The notes beneath the pieces were generated by a model. The model was not told where the DNA came from. It saw only the letters and a list, made by a program, of their open reading frames with translations, and made no database searches. From contig CAZBLH010000003.1 of NCBI GenBank assembly GCA_964492775.1, positions 41,710 to 105,709 of the forward strand: a stretch of DNA of 64,000 bases, written 5' to 3'. The position numbers were made by a program, and so were the translations under genes. Below, in pieces: positions 26,508-34,823 of the stretch; positions within the stretch are counted from its first letter, which is position 1, and each line of letters opens with the position of its first letter. Origin of the DNA: WRDS01 sp964492775 (GTDB lineage: Bacteria; Actinomycetota; Coriobacteriia; Anaerosomatales; PHET01).

Positions 26508-26617
26508 GCTTGTTACTCCTTGTAGAGTCGAAGTAGAGATAGAAGTCTTTTGCATTCTTGCACCTCCTTTCCAGACATGAATTTCTGACGGAACACACAC
26601 AATTTCCATCACGGTAG

Positions 26618-26646
26618 ATACTACAGGCTCAAACGGCCGGGTGCAA
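26618..26646 (-). promoter_or_regulatory. Putative promoter of the 7-motif cytochrome gene
   Basis: On the minus strand TTGCAC, a 17-base spacer and TAGTAT lie about 110 bases before the start codon. The -35 is weak. The resulting leader of about 100 bases, and the 150 bases upstream of the promoter, hold no RNA element that I can name. Confidence 0.4.
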
Positions 26647-26798
26647 TGCTTTCTTTAACTAATCTTAGCTTCGTTCATGACGGTAGCCGATGCGTCCCGA
26701 TTGGTGGCAAGTCATCCTTATCGCTTCTGAACCTGCGACACCGTACCGGTCGTTTCTTGCGGATCCACACCGCTCCCCTGGGCAGGCTCGGAGAATGA

Positions 26799-26828
26799 GG
26801 CGGGGTCGACCCTCAGGCCGACCCCGCC
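26799..26828 (-). terminator. Intrinsic-terminator-like hairpin after the 14-motif cytochrome gene
   Basis: A 13-bp GC-rich stem (GGCGGGGTCG.../...CGACCCCGCC) with a 4-base loop lies 15 bases past the stop. One position is a G-U pair as minus-strand RNA but an A-C mismatch as plus-strand RNA, so it is a minus-strand signal. Confidence 0.7.
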
Positions 26829-26843
26829 AGAGACACCAGACCC

Positions 26844-28592
26844 CTACCTGCGGGTGAAGTCCGTGACCGAACCGGCCGAGTGGTAGGCGTTCGGGCCGAA
26901 GTAGCCCATGCCATGGCACTTCAGGCAGGTACCGTCGTTGATGTTGCCGGCGTTACCATCGTGGAAGCCAGCGGCGTCGTCGATGACCTTGCGGCTCGGG
27001 TTGGTGGTACCGGTTTCAGACGGAGCGCCAGCCGTGTCACGCATGGTCGCGTCGCCCGCGTACATCCAGAGGTTGCCGCTTGCAACGGTCGTCTCGGTCG
27101 TCGAGCCGTCGGCCTCGGTCTCCAGGACGACGATGTTGCGGTTGGCGTGCGGGAAGGCGCTCGAGTTGGTGGCCTTGCCCTTCATGTCGTGGCACGCGGC
27201 GCACTTGCTGTCTCGGCTTGCGTGACACGGCTCGCACCCGCGGATCATATTGGTGCTGTGGCCGGTCATGGCCTGGTCGAGCGTGCTGCTCGCTGCGGGA
27301 TTCGATGCGCGAAGCTCGGCGTAGCCGTTCTGATTGACCGCAAACTGCGAGGAGCTGTGGCAGCCGGCGGCGCCACACGTGTAGCCGGTCACCATAGCGC
27401 GCATCACCGCCAGCCCCTGGTTTCCGCCGTACGAGTCGTTGGGCCCGAAGTCGTTGTCGCGGAACTCGTCCTCGTCGAACGATGCATAGTAGTCGTCCCC
27501 GTGTGACCCGCCGTTAGAGGCCACCGAGTCGGAGTTGGGCTGATTGTCGATGCTCGGAGCGTTGCCTGCGGCGAAGGCCGCTGCGAGTGCCGCATCATTG
27601 CGGGAGGTGAGGTTCCAAGCACGCACCGCTCCGTACTCGGAGGCCATCCCACCGTGAACGCCAGCGTGGCAGGCGCCCAGGCACTGGAAGCTCGAGTGCG
27701 GGCCACCCTGGCTATAGGTCGACGACCACTCGACGAGAGCGGTCGACACGGGATTCGCACCCGACGGGGTGTGGCATGCGACGCATGCCTGGGCACCCGG
27801 CGTGAGCTTCCAGTACGAACCGACACCAGCGGCGGCCAGATCGGACTGCGCGCGGTGGGCCGAGTGACACACAGCACACTTGGTGGTGTTGACGGCGTAG
27901 CCACCGTGCGGGGTGCTGCCGTTGACGGCTCCCGCGATCATGTTTGCCTCGGCCCATGTCAGATACGGGTCCAATGAAGCGCCAGCGTAGTGTGCTCCAG
28001 GGTGACAGCTGTCACACCGCAGGTCGTCGGCGGCAATCGCAGCGATCACCTTCGGGTCCGTACTGCTATGGCAAGCCCAGCAGTCGCCACCGTGCTCCGA
28101 CAGGACGTCGGTCGTGTGGCAGTCGCCGCATGCGGCGTCGGGCAGGGCTCCCGTGTGAGGAGGGAACTCCCCGTGAGCCGGAGGAACCGAAGGACGAGAA
28201 GGATTGTGGCAGTCCTGACACTCGTACGTGCGGCTGGTGGTGGTGACGCCATCGGCGTTAACCGTGCCGGGGATGAATGGATCCGAGTAGTGCCCCATCT
28301 GACCGGCGACTTCGGGCTCGTGGCAGTCCAGACACTCGTCATCCGACTGGACTTGACGGTGATCGTCATAGTACGACGGACGTCGATTGAGCGGTTCGGT
28401 GCCGTATGGGTGACACGTCACGCAGTCGTTCCCGGCAGGGTGCGCGACCACGGTGTGACACCCGGCGCACTCCAACGCGAGCGCCGGAGCCGCATCAGCG
28501 ATCAGCATGGTCACCGCGACTAGGAACAGTACGGCTACCACGACCGCCGTTCGAACGAACGCCCCTCGTTTGAGAGCTAGTGGCATCGTCAT
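26844..28592 (-). CDS. Secreted multihaem cytochrome c (14 haem-type motifs)
   Basis: A 582-residue exported protein. The hydrophobic signal region spans about 13-35 and probably ends near ALA before LECAGCH. The N-terminal domain (about 35-215) adds seven CXXCH: CAGCH, CVTCH, CLDCH, CQDCH, CGDCH, CWACH and CDSCH. The C-terminal domain matches the 7-motif paralogue: CAVCH, CVACH, CLGACH, CGAAGCH, CEPCH, CAACH and CLKCH. An acidic insertion (YYASFDEDEFRDNDFGPNDS) interrupts the shared domain. I chose the ATG at 28592, six bases after a G-run; a GTG one codon earlier is the alternative. It is flanked by hairpins on both sides and is probably transcribed alone. Confidence 0.88.
   Translation of the reverse strand: MTMPLALKRGAFVRTAVVVAVLFLVAVTMLIADAAPALALECAGCHTVVAHPAGNDCVTCHPYGTEPLNRRPSYYDDHRQVQSDDECLDCHEPEVAGQMGHYSDPFIPGTVNADGVTTTSRTYECQDCHNPSRPSVPPAHGEFPPHTGALPDAACGDCHTTDVLSEHGGDCWACHSSTDPKVIAAIAADDLRCDSCHPGAHYAGASLDPYLTWAEANMIAGAVNGSTPHGGYAVNTTKCAVCHSAHRAQSDLAAAGVGSYWKLTPGAQACVACHTPSGANPVSTALVEWSSTYSQGGPHSSFQCLGACHAGVHGGMASEYGAVRAWNLTSRNDAALAAAFAAGNAPSIDNQPNSDSVASNGGSHGDDYYASFDEDEFRDNDFGPNDSYGGNQGLAVMRAMVTGYTCGAAGCHSSSQFAVNQNGYAELRASNPAASSTLDQAMTGHSTNMIRGCEPCHASRDSKCAACHDMKGKATNSSAFPHANRNIVVLETEADGSTTETTVASGNLWMYAGDATMRDTAGAPSETGTTNPSRKVIDDAAGFHDGNAGNINDGTCLKCHGMGYFGPNAYHSAGSVTDFTRR
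26914..27925 (-). repeat. Cytochrome repeat, copy B
   Basis: Partner of copy A (25333-26300), direct orientation, offset about 1.6 kb. Recombination between them would delete or fuse the two cytochrome genes. Differences cluster in the segment coding for the acidic insertion around 27410-27600. Confidence 0.85.
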
Positions 28593-28726
28593 CACGCACC
28601 CCCCGCTTCGGTACAGTCACCGCTGACGTGCCTGTCTGGCGAGCAGCAACCGTCTGATTAACCATTATTGCACGCCTCTGTGATTGTTGTGAAGAAGTAT
28701 TGCCGTTCGGCACGGTTTGCAGCACA

Positions 28727-28766
28727 AAGATGAAGGAGCGGCACTGAGGCGCCACTCCTTCATCTT
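28727..28766 (-). terminator. Intrinsic-terminator-like hairpin after the NHL gene
   Basis: A 16-bp stem with an 8-base loop (arms AAGATGAAGGAG... and ...CTCCTTCATCTT) lies 34 bases past the stop at 28801. The single non-Watson-Crick position is U-G on the minus strand and C-A on the plus strand. CTTTGT follows. It separates the NHL/TPR operon from the cytochrome gene. Confidence 0.75.
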
Positions 28767-28800
28767 GACTCACCGCATTTCCCGGGCTGCGAGCGGCCCG

Positions 28801-30072
28801 TTATGAATCCGACAGGCTGTCCGCGAATGCCTGATTCTCGGCGAGCTCGGCCTGCCGCTGTGCACTTCTCTTGCGCAGCGCGCGCACGACGGCGACGACA
28901 GCCAGCACGAGCAGCAGCAACAGCAGCGGGATCAAGCAGGCCTTCAGCGGGCCGGACAGCAGGCGCCTAGCAGCGGCCGCGGCGGAGTCGCCCGAGTCCG
29001 GAACTCGGATGATCTGCGCACGCTGGTTGCCCGAGTCCGAGACCACGAACCAGTCATGGACAGCATCGTAGTCGATGTCGGCGGGGTACATGAACTTGCC
29101 GTCCTCGCGCCCGAACGTGCCCCACTTGCCCAGCACCGAACCGTCTTCCGTGTCGAATGCGGCGATGGAGAAGTCGAGCAGGTCGACGACGACCAGGCGC
29201 CCTGCCCCATCAATCGTGGCGCCCATGGGGGCCTGCATCATGGCCGGATACTCCTCTGCGAGCTTCTCTGCGTCGCCGGGGTCCATGTTGGAGCCCGCTC
29301 GGTTCGCCGGACGCCCGGTCTCGACGATCCAGACCCGCTCTCCTTCAGCGTCGTACTTGCTGATCCGGTTGTTGAACGTGTCGACGATGTAGGCGTTGTT
29401 CTCATCGTCGAGCGCCACGCCATTGACGGTGTCGAACTGGTCGTCTTCAATGCCGCGAACGCCGATGATGCCGATGAGCTGTCCCTCGCGGTCGTACGCG
29501 GCGAACCCTGACTGGGCGCCGATGACAACCATCTCATCATTGGCCGCGACCGACATCGGACTCGGGATGTTGAGTGTCTGACGCAGAGTGCCGTTCTCGT
29601 CGTACGCCTTCACGGTGTTGTACGTCGACTGCACGACGTAGAGCCAGCCGTCAGGCGCGAGCGCGATGCGCGACGGGTAGTCGAACTTGTCCCCGTTGGC
29701 GGTGTCGCCCTCGAACACGCCGAGGTAGCGACCGTTCGCGTCGTACTTCACGATGCGGAAGCGTCCCTGGTCGGCAACCCAGATGGTTCCGCCTTCCGAA
29801 GGAATCGCGGCCGAGGCAGGCTCGGTCATCTGACTGATATCAGGCCCGTACCCGTAGATCGAACGGATCCATGTCACGCCGCCGATCTCGTCGGCCTCGG
29901 GACCGTCGTTGTTCCCGAGAAGCTGGGTCAGCAGTCCGAAGGCGACGAGCAGGATGATGATGAGCAACGCCAGCAGAGCCGTCAGGATACGGCGACCTCG
30001 GCGCGACACGTACGCCTTGTTGTCCTGCGGCGGCTCAAGCACTACCGCCTGTTCGGAGATAACAGGATCCAT
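28801..30072 (-). CDS. NHL-repeat beta-propeller protein with N- and C-terminal membrane helices
   Basis: A 423-residue protein: cytoplasmic N-terminus, helix at about 30-52, a six-bladed NHL-type propeller at about 65-360, and a second helix near 383-402 followed by a charged tail. Blade motifs include TIWVADQGRFRIVKYDANGR, ALAPDGWLYVVQSTYNTVKA, ALDDENNAYIVDTFNNRISK and DSGNQRAQIIRVPDSG. NHL proteins are scaffolds and occur beside extracellular cytochrome genes in Geobacter (for example next to omcS), so a role in cytochrome assembly is plausible but inferred. The ATG directly follows the stop of the upstream TPR gene. No haem motif is present. Confidence 0.85.
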   Translation of the reverse strand: MDPVISEQAVVLEPPQDNKAYVSRRGRRILTALLALLIIILLVAFGLLTQLLGNNDGPEADEIGGVTWIRSIYGYGPDISQMTEPASAAIPSEGGTIWVADQGRFRIVKYDANGRYLGVFEGDTANGDKFDYPSRIALAPDGWLYVVQSTYNTVKAYDENGTLRQTLNIPSPMSVAANDEMVVIGAQSGFAAYDREGQLIGIIGVRGIEDDQFDTVNGVALDDENNAYIVDTFNNRISKYDAEGERVWIVETGRPANRAGSNMDPGDAEKLAEEYPAMMQAPMGATIDGAGRLVVVDLLDFSIAAFDTEDGSVLGKWGTFGREDGKFMYPADIDYDAVHDWFVVSDSGNQRAQIIRVPDSGDSAAAAARRLLSGPLKACLIPLLLLLLVLAVVAVVRALRKRSAQRQAELAENQAFADSLSDS

Positions 30073-30915
30073 CTACTTCTCAACTCCGATCTTCTTCAGG
30101 CCAGCGAGCGCTTCCTCGTAGTCAGGGATGAACCGGAGGGCTTCTCGGAAGTCCTTCTCGGCACCCTCGGTGTCACCGAGTTCGGCCTTGGCGTTACCGC
30201 GCTCAACCAGAACCCCCGCCTCGCGAGGATGGTTGGCCAGGTACGTGTCGAACATCTCTACCGCCTGCTCCCACTTGCCGGTCTCGGCGTAGATGCCTGC
30301 CCGGCTGAGCGCGCTGAGATAGTAGTTCTGATGCCGGCCGTAGGCGACGGCCCAGTTCTGGAACTCGCCGCCCTCCTTGTACTCCTTCTCGTAGGCCTCG
30401 TCCGTCTTCTTCATGACCTGCTCGAAGATCTTCGCGGCCTCGTTTAGCTCGCCCTGGGCCTTCTTGAGTTCAGCCTCGACGAACAGCATCTGGGATCCCT
30501 GAGACTGGTCGATTTTGTCATTGGAGTTGACTTCGTCGATCACGTCCTGCGCGCGCGAGAACTCCTCGGCGGTGATCAGGGCCAGAACGTACGACTGGTA
30601 CTGGTCGGCGTTGGCGTCCTCCTGCTTGACGGAGGACTCCCACCCCGCGAGATCGCGCTCGGCCTGGGTGCGCGGCGCCTGGTCAGGTCCGATGAAGCCG
30701 AAGAACAGCGCGGCGGCGACGGTCATCAGCGCGCCGACGACGATGAGAGCCGCCGCCCACCCCATGACTCGAACGACCGGGTCCTCCCAGATTGAACGCC
30801 GTCGTCTGACCGTGACGATCTGGCCGGTACCGGTAGCGCGCTCCGGGGCGGCCTGCCCGGCCTGCCCAGCGTCCACCGGCCCGAGATCCTCAGACCTCTG
30901 TGCCTCGTCCACCAT
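30073..30915 (-). CDS. Membrane-anchored TPR protein
   Basis: A 280-residue protein with a hydrophilic N-terminus, an Arg-rich stretch (TVRRRRSIW), one membrane helix at about 51-75 and an extracytoplasmic helical domain with about four TPR units. Clear TPR blocks are GELNEAAKIFEQVMKKTDEA, GKWEQAVEMFDTYLANHPRE and GDTEGAEKDFREALRFIPDY. The ATG at 30915 is five bases after GGAGGT; the frame is open to 30963. It heads a two-gene operon with the NHL protein, suggesting that the pair forms an envelope scaffold near the cytochromes. Partner unknown. Confidence 0.85.
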   Translation of the reverse strand: MVDEAQRSEDLGPVDAGQAGQAAPERATGTGQIVTVRRRRSIWEDPVVRVMGWAAALIVVGALMTVAAALFFGFIGPDQAPRTQAERDLAGWESSVKQEDANADQYQSYVLALITAEEFSRAQDVIDEVNSNDKIDQSQGSQMLFVEAELKKAQGELNEAAKIFEQVMKKTDEAYEKEYKEGGEFQNWAVAYGRHQNYYLSALSRAGIYAETGKWEQAVEMFDTYLANHPREAGVLVERGNAKAELGDTEGAEKDFREALRFIPDYEEALAGLKKIGVEK

Positions 30916-30998
30916 CGAATACCTCCGCCTTCGAGTCTCACCCGTGCTCGCCTGAGCGCGCATGCATTGCCTCGTGTCCGCGCGTGTTCATGCGGGTG

Positions 30999-32123
30999 TC
31001 AGCTTCCTGCTCGGCCCGAAACCACATCGCGCAGCACGTCCGCTCTCGCCGCAGCGCGCGCCGTCCAGGAGCACTCCTCCAGTGCCGCCCGTCTGCCGCT
31101 GCGACCGGCCAAAACCAGTTCGTGCGCCGCAGCAGTGAGCTCGGTGACGCGGCGAGCGAGATCGTCCGCATCGCCAACAGCGAAAGATGCGCCACATTCA
31201 TATTGCTTCACGATTTCTTCAAGACCGCCGGTGTCAGCGACCACGACAGGCGTTGCGCAAGCCATCGACTCGTAGAGCTTCAGCGGCGAGAATCCCGTCT
31301 CCGCGCGCTCCGGGGCGTTGATAGGAATCACCGACACGACTGCGTTGGCGACGACGGATCCCAGCTTGGCGTAGGGGACGTGCCCGAGGTAGATGAGCGA
31401 ATCGGGGTGGCGTTTGCTCGCCGCCTCGATCTCGGGTGTCAGGACCCCGTCGCCCGCCACCACCAGAGGAAGATCGGCAGGCCACGTCTCACTCTCGAAC
31501 GCGCGCACCAGCACCTCGATGCCCTGCCACGGTGCGAAGTTGCCGAAGAACACGGCGTAACGCTCGGGCAGCCCAGGGTAGCGTGGCGAGGTATCGCAGA
31601 AGACCTCCAGGTTCACGCCATTGGGGATCACCACCGTCGCCGCTCCGGGCGCCTGCGTGCGGACCCATTCGGCAAGTCCCTGGGTCACGCAGACCACGCG
31701 CGCCGACATCGCGTACTGCGAGCGCTGCATGGCATCAAAGACCCAGCGCAGCGCCCGTGCCTGGGGCCAGGCAAGATAGAGATCGGCGTACGTCCCGTTG
31801 CACTCCTGCACGACGGGGATACCGCGACGGGAGGCTGCGCGCGAACACAGCCACGCGAGCGGATGGCCGCGAACGTAGAGCGCGTCGTACTCGGCGAGAT
31901 GCGCGATCAGCGTGCGCTGAAGCCGGAGCATCTCGGCGATTCGGCCAAGCGGCCCGGGAGCTCCGCCAGGGCCGTACTCGGGAAACCAGCGATCAACGAC
32001 GATACCGGTCTCCTCGAGACCGGTGATGACCTCGTTGACCGCGGCCCAGCTGTCGAGGCCCTCCGCGACCTGCTGCAGGCTCAGGTATGCGATTCTGAGG
32101 GATTGACCCATTTCCTGCCCCAC
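30999..32123 (-). CDS. Glycosyltransferase family 4
   Basis: A 374-residue GT-B glycosyltransferase paralogous to 13117-14244. Shared features include LRIAYLSLQQ, ALYVRGHPLAWLCSRAASRR, VVQECNGTYADLYLAWPQAR, FFGNFAPWQGIEVLVRAFES, and the donor site FSPLKLYESMACATPVVVAD with the E-x7-E spacing. The GTG at 32123 and an ATG at 32111 are both possible starts; neither has an ideal ribosome site. It lies 50 bases downstream of the ligase-like gene. The duplication links the two glycan loci evolutionarily. Confidence 0.88.
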   Translation of the reverse strand: MGQEMGQSLRIAYLSLQQVAEGLDSWAAVNEVITGLEETGIVVDRWFPEYGPGGAPGPLGRIAEMLRLQRTLIAHLAEYDALYVRGHPLAWLCSRAASRRGIPVVQECNGTYADLYLAWPQARALRWVFDAMQRSQYAMSARVVCVTQGLAEWVRTQAPGAATVVIPNGVNLEVFCDTSPRYPGLPERYAVFFGNFAPWQGIEVLVRAFESETWPADLPLVVAGDGVLTPEIEAASKRHPDSLIYLGHVPYAKLGSVVANAVVSVIPINAPERAETGFSPLKLYESMACATPVVVADTGGLEEIVKQYECGASFAVGDADDLARRVTELTAAAHELVLAGRSGRRAALEECSWTARAAARADVLRDVVSGRAGS

Positions 32124-32172
32124 GCGTCAGGGATTTCGGCCTGCACGATGGTATCACCCCTCGTGGGCTCGC

Positions 32173-33513
32173 TCACGCCGAGTCCGGCATCGCGCGGCGG
32201 CGGATGCCCTCGTCCGCGCCGGCTGCAAGGCCCAGGGTGAACAGGGTCGTGCAAGCGAACGCCGGCATGCTCGAAGCCGGCAGGGCCATCCCCGTCACCA
32301 GCCAGGCTACGGCGGTGAGCGGGCCGAGTAGAGGCGCGGAAGCGTACCTGCGCAAGCCAGTCCAGGCCAGTGCGAGCACGGCGACTCCAAGCAACAGAGG
32401 CCCGCCCCAGACAAGGCGCTCGAGAAAGTCGTTGTGGAGGGAGACGCCTGCGGCCCACTCCGGAGGCTGGAGCAAGCCGAACGGGTGCTCCCGCCACAGA
32501 GCAATGCCGATGCGCCACCGCGCGAGTCTGCCGGCGGTCAGTTCGTCTGCGGCAGTGATTCCCTGCTCGGCCGTCCCCGCCTGGACGACTGCCTCCACCG
32601 ACCGATGCAGGGTCTCAATGCGCGGCATCACGACCACCGTGCCGAGAATGACGGTCACCAGGAGGAGGACCAGGAACGCCAGACGGTACCAGCTCCGTCC
32701 CTTGCCCCTCGCGAAGCTGCGGCGCCGGATCCAGTGCACCCCCGCGATCATGACGCAGACAACCGACGCGATCAGCGCCGTCCTTGAGGCCGACAGCAGC
32801 ACGATGCCGAGGCCGGTGAGCACAGCGGTCCCGCGGGTTCTCGGCTGTCTGCCGCGCCAGGTCACGCCCCAAATCAGCAGTACGACGCCGAGCGCACCGG
32901 TGAAGTTCGGATCGATGTCGAGCGCGGCCGTCCTGAAGGACTCGGTGGGGTCTCGTGTCCATACCTGAATCGCCGAGGGCAGGGCACCGTTCCATGCGGC
33001 GAGTCCCGAAGCGAGCGGATTGCCCAATCCGAGGAAGTCCAGACCCTCGGCCCCAGCGACGATGAGCGTGACGATGCCCACGACCGCATACATCGGCCCC
33101 GGGTACCGGGGATTCGTGACACCTGCCGAGAAGCCGATGTAGATGCTCGCCGCAAGCGCCACTGGGAGCAGGCCCGACTCCACGGAGTAGAGCAATGCAC
33201 CAGCCGGACTGGACGCGTGTATCGCGCCCGTGAGCGCGCGGACTCCCACGTCTAACGCGACCAGAACCACCCACGGCCACAGAGCACGCGTTGACGCGAA
33301 CGCGTGGGCGGCGCCTCCCGGAGCGAGCGATAGCAGGAACGCGGCGGCGATCACCAGCAGGGTCGTGACCCTGACGCTTCCATCGAGAAGCCACAGCCGG
33401 TTGGCAAAGAGTGCGTTCAGTCCTATGGCGGCGATACCGCCCACCTGCAGCACGTCCACCATGCTCGGGCGTTGCGAACCGTTCATCCACGGCCTCGCGG
33501 GATTGGTTGACAT
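32173..33513 (-). CDS. O-antigen ligase/polymerase-like membrane protein
   Basis: A 446-residue polytopic protein with about eleven helices and no large soluble tail. Family features are LDIDPNFTGALGVVLLIWGV, LLSASRTALIASVVCVMIAG, ARWRIGIALWREHPFGLLQP and VSLHNDFLERLVWGGPLLLG. It is the smallest of four ligase/polymerase-like proteins in the window. With the adjacent GTs and flippase it probably serves as the Wzy of the second glycan locus. It is divergent from the GT4 at 33658, with a 144-base gap holding the promoters. Confidence 0.8.
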   Translation of the reverse strand: MSTNPARPWMNGSQRPSMVDVLQVGGIAAIGLNALFANRLWLLDGSVRVTTLLVIAAAFLLSLAPGGAAHAFASTRALWPWVVLVALDVGVRALTGAIHASSPAGALLYSVESGLLPVALAASIYIGFSAGVTNPRYPGPMYAVVGIVTLIVAGAEGLDFLGLGNPLASGLAAWNGALPSAIQVWTRDPTESFRTAALDIDPNFTGALGVVLLIWGVTWRGRQPRTRGTAVLTGLGIVLLSASRTALIASVVCVMIAGVHWIRRRSFARGKGRSWYRLAFLVLLLVTVILGTVVVMPRIETLHRSVEAVVQAGTAEQGITAADELTAGRLARWRIGIALWREHPFGLLQPPEWAAGVSLHNDFLERLVWGGPLLLGVAVLALAWTGLRRYASAPLLGPLTAVAWLVTGMALPASSMPAFACTTLFTLGLAAGADEGIRRRAMPDSA

Positions 33514-33657
33514 CGATTGTGAGTCCTTCGTTGCGAGTTTGCGGCCTCAGGCTGCGCCGCCTCAGGGACTGTTGTCAAGGTCACCCGCGGAGCAGGCCGG
33601 CCACGGAGCACGCGGGTGATACGATGCACGGCAGACTATGAGCGACCGAACGGGACC

Positions 33658-34782
33658 ATGAGCCGACTCCACATCACCCTGTGCACGCACCTTTTTCCCT
33701 CCGAGGTGACGGAGCTGTCCGGGCCGTGGCTCGCAGAGCAGGCGGACGCTCTCGCAGCTCGCGCCGATGTCTCCGTGCTCGCATGTCTTCGCCGCTGCCG
33801 AAACCGGGACGAGACGCGCGCCAGCGGCGTACGCGTGTTGTATCGGCAGACAGCCCTGGTGCCGGGTACTGGCCGGATTGCGCTGCTGGCTGCCGCGGTC
33901 CGGTACCGGGCGATCGCAGGTCGGCTCCTGGAGCGGCTCGATCCGCCGCCCCATGTGCTCCATGCGCACTTCGGGTTCCCCGACGCCGTCGTGGTGGCAA
34001 GCGTCGCCCGACGGCTGGGGCGGCCCTGGGTCGCCACTCTGCACGGCGATGACGCGTTCTTCCTGTTACGGCGCCGTGATCCGCTCGGAGCGCTGATCCG
34101 ACGGGCGCTCCATCAGGCTTCGGCGGTCGTATGTGTGAGCCCTGCGATGGGCGAAGCAGTACGTGAGGTCCTCGGCGCGAACACCCAAGTGGAGATCATC
34201 GAGAACGGCTTCGACGACGCGCTGTTCGCACCCGGCGAGGGACCGGTCTCGGCGCGCCCGGGCGGCGTGCTGTTCGCCGGCACGCTCACGCCGGTCAAGA
34301 ACGTCGACGTGCTCCTCCATGCCTACGCGTCCCTCGTGGACCCTCCCCCGCTCACGATCGTGGGAGACGGGCCTCTTCGCACGGCTCTCGAGCACCTTGC
34401 AGCTCAACTAGAGGTTGATGCTCGAGTCCTCTTTCTCGGAGTGCAGGGGCGCGAAGAGGTGGCGCGCCTGATGAGGGAGGCACGCGTACTCGTCATCCCG
34501 AGCGCCAGCGAGGGCTATGGGATGGTGGCGGCCGAGGCGCTTGCGTGCGGAACGCCCGTCGTAGCGAGCGATGTGGGCGGCCTGCCACGTATCGTGACCT
34601 CCGCTGAGGCGGGGGCACTGGTAGCGCCGGGCGACAGCGAGGCGCTTCGGGACGCGATCGAGTGCGTTCTCACGGCCGAGTGGGAGCCGAAGGCCGTCGC
34701 TGCGGCCTCGGGCGCGCGGCCCTGGCGCGAGCCTGCGCGGGAGCTGCAGGCGCTCTACGAGGATGTTCTCAACGGGAGATGA
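33658..34782 (+). CDS. Glycosyltransferase family 4
   Basis: A 374-residue GT-B glycosyltransferase. The N-terminal domain has HITLCTHLFPSEVTELSGPW, VLHAHFGFPDAVVVASVARR and ATLHGDDAFFL. The C-terminal domain has VLFAGTLTPVKNVDVLLHAY, LTIVGDGPLRTALEHLAAQL and the donor site PSASEGYGMVAAEALACGTP. I prefer the ATG at 33658; an in-frame GTG at 33616 would extend it by 14 poorly conserved residues. The HGDD motif and EGYG block are typical of GT4 capsule/exopolysaccharide enzymes. It stands alone on the plus strand, convergent with the flippase gene. Confidence 0.88.
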   Translation: MSRLHITLCTHLFPSEVTELSGPWLAEQADALAARADVSVLACLRRCRNRDETRASGVRVLYRQTALVPGTGRIALLAAAVRYRAIAGRLLERLDPPPHVLHAHFGFPDAVVVASVARRLGRPWVATLHGDDAFFLLRRRDPLGALIRRALHQASAVVCVSPAMGEAVREVLGANTQVEIIENGFDDALFAPGEGPVSARPGGVLFAGTLTPVKNVDVLLHAYASLVDPPPLTIVGDGPLRTALEHLAAQLEVDARVLFLGVQGREEVARLMREARVLVIPSASEGYGMVAAEALACGTPVVASDVGGLPRIVTSAEAGALVAPGDSEALRDAIECVLTAEWEPKAVAAASGARPWREPARELQALYEDVLNGR

Positions 34783-34823
34783 GCCGCCGGTGACGAGCAG
34801 CGCGGCATGCGCTCTCGCTGCCT

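Noticed and set aside
25242..26525. A 427-codon plus-strand frame opposite the 7-motif cytochrome
   Set aside because: The minus strand encodes a signal peptide and seven haem motifs; the plus-strand frame has a Val/Gly/Arg-rich translation with no family. A similar antisense frame opposite the paralogue merely mirrors the shared DNA.
26650..26800. A cyclic-dinucleotide (GEMM-type) riboswitch before the cytochrome gene
   Set aside because: The minus strand contains GGGACGCA and an ATGAC/GTCAT pair, but the GGCAAACC segment, the GNRA loop and GCAAAGCC are missing, and the region lies upstream of the putative promoter.
25333..27925. A CRISPR array or insertion sequence explaining the repeats
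   Set aside because: The repeats are long, coding, and explained by cytochrome paralogy; there are no short regular spacers, no transposase and no terminal inverted repeats.
28495..28773. A 92-codon minus-strand frame overlapping the 14-motif cytochrome start
   Set aside because: It overlaps the signal-peptide region in another frame and has no conserved feature; a leader-peptide role has no support.
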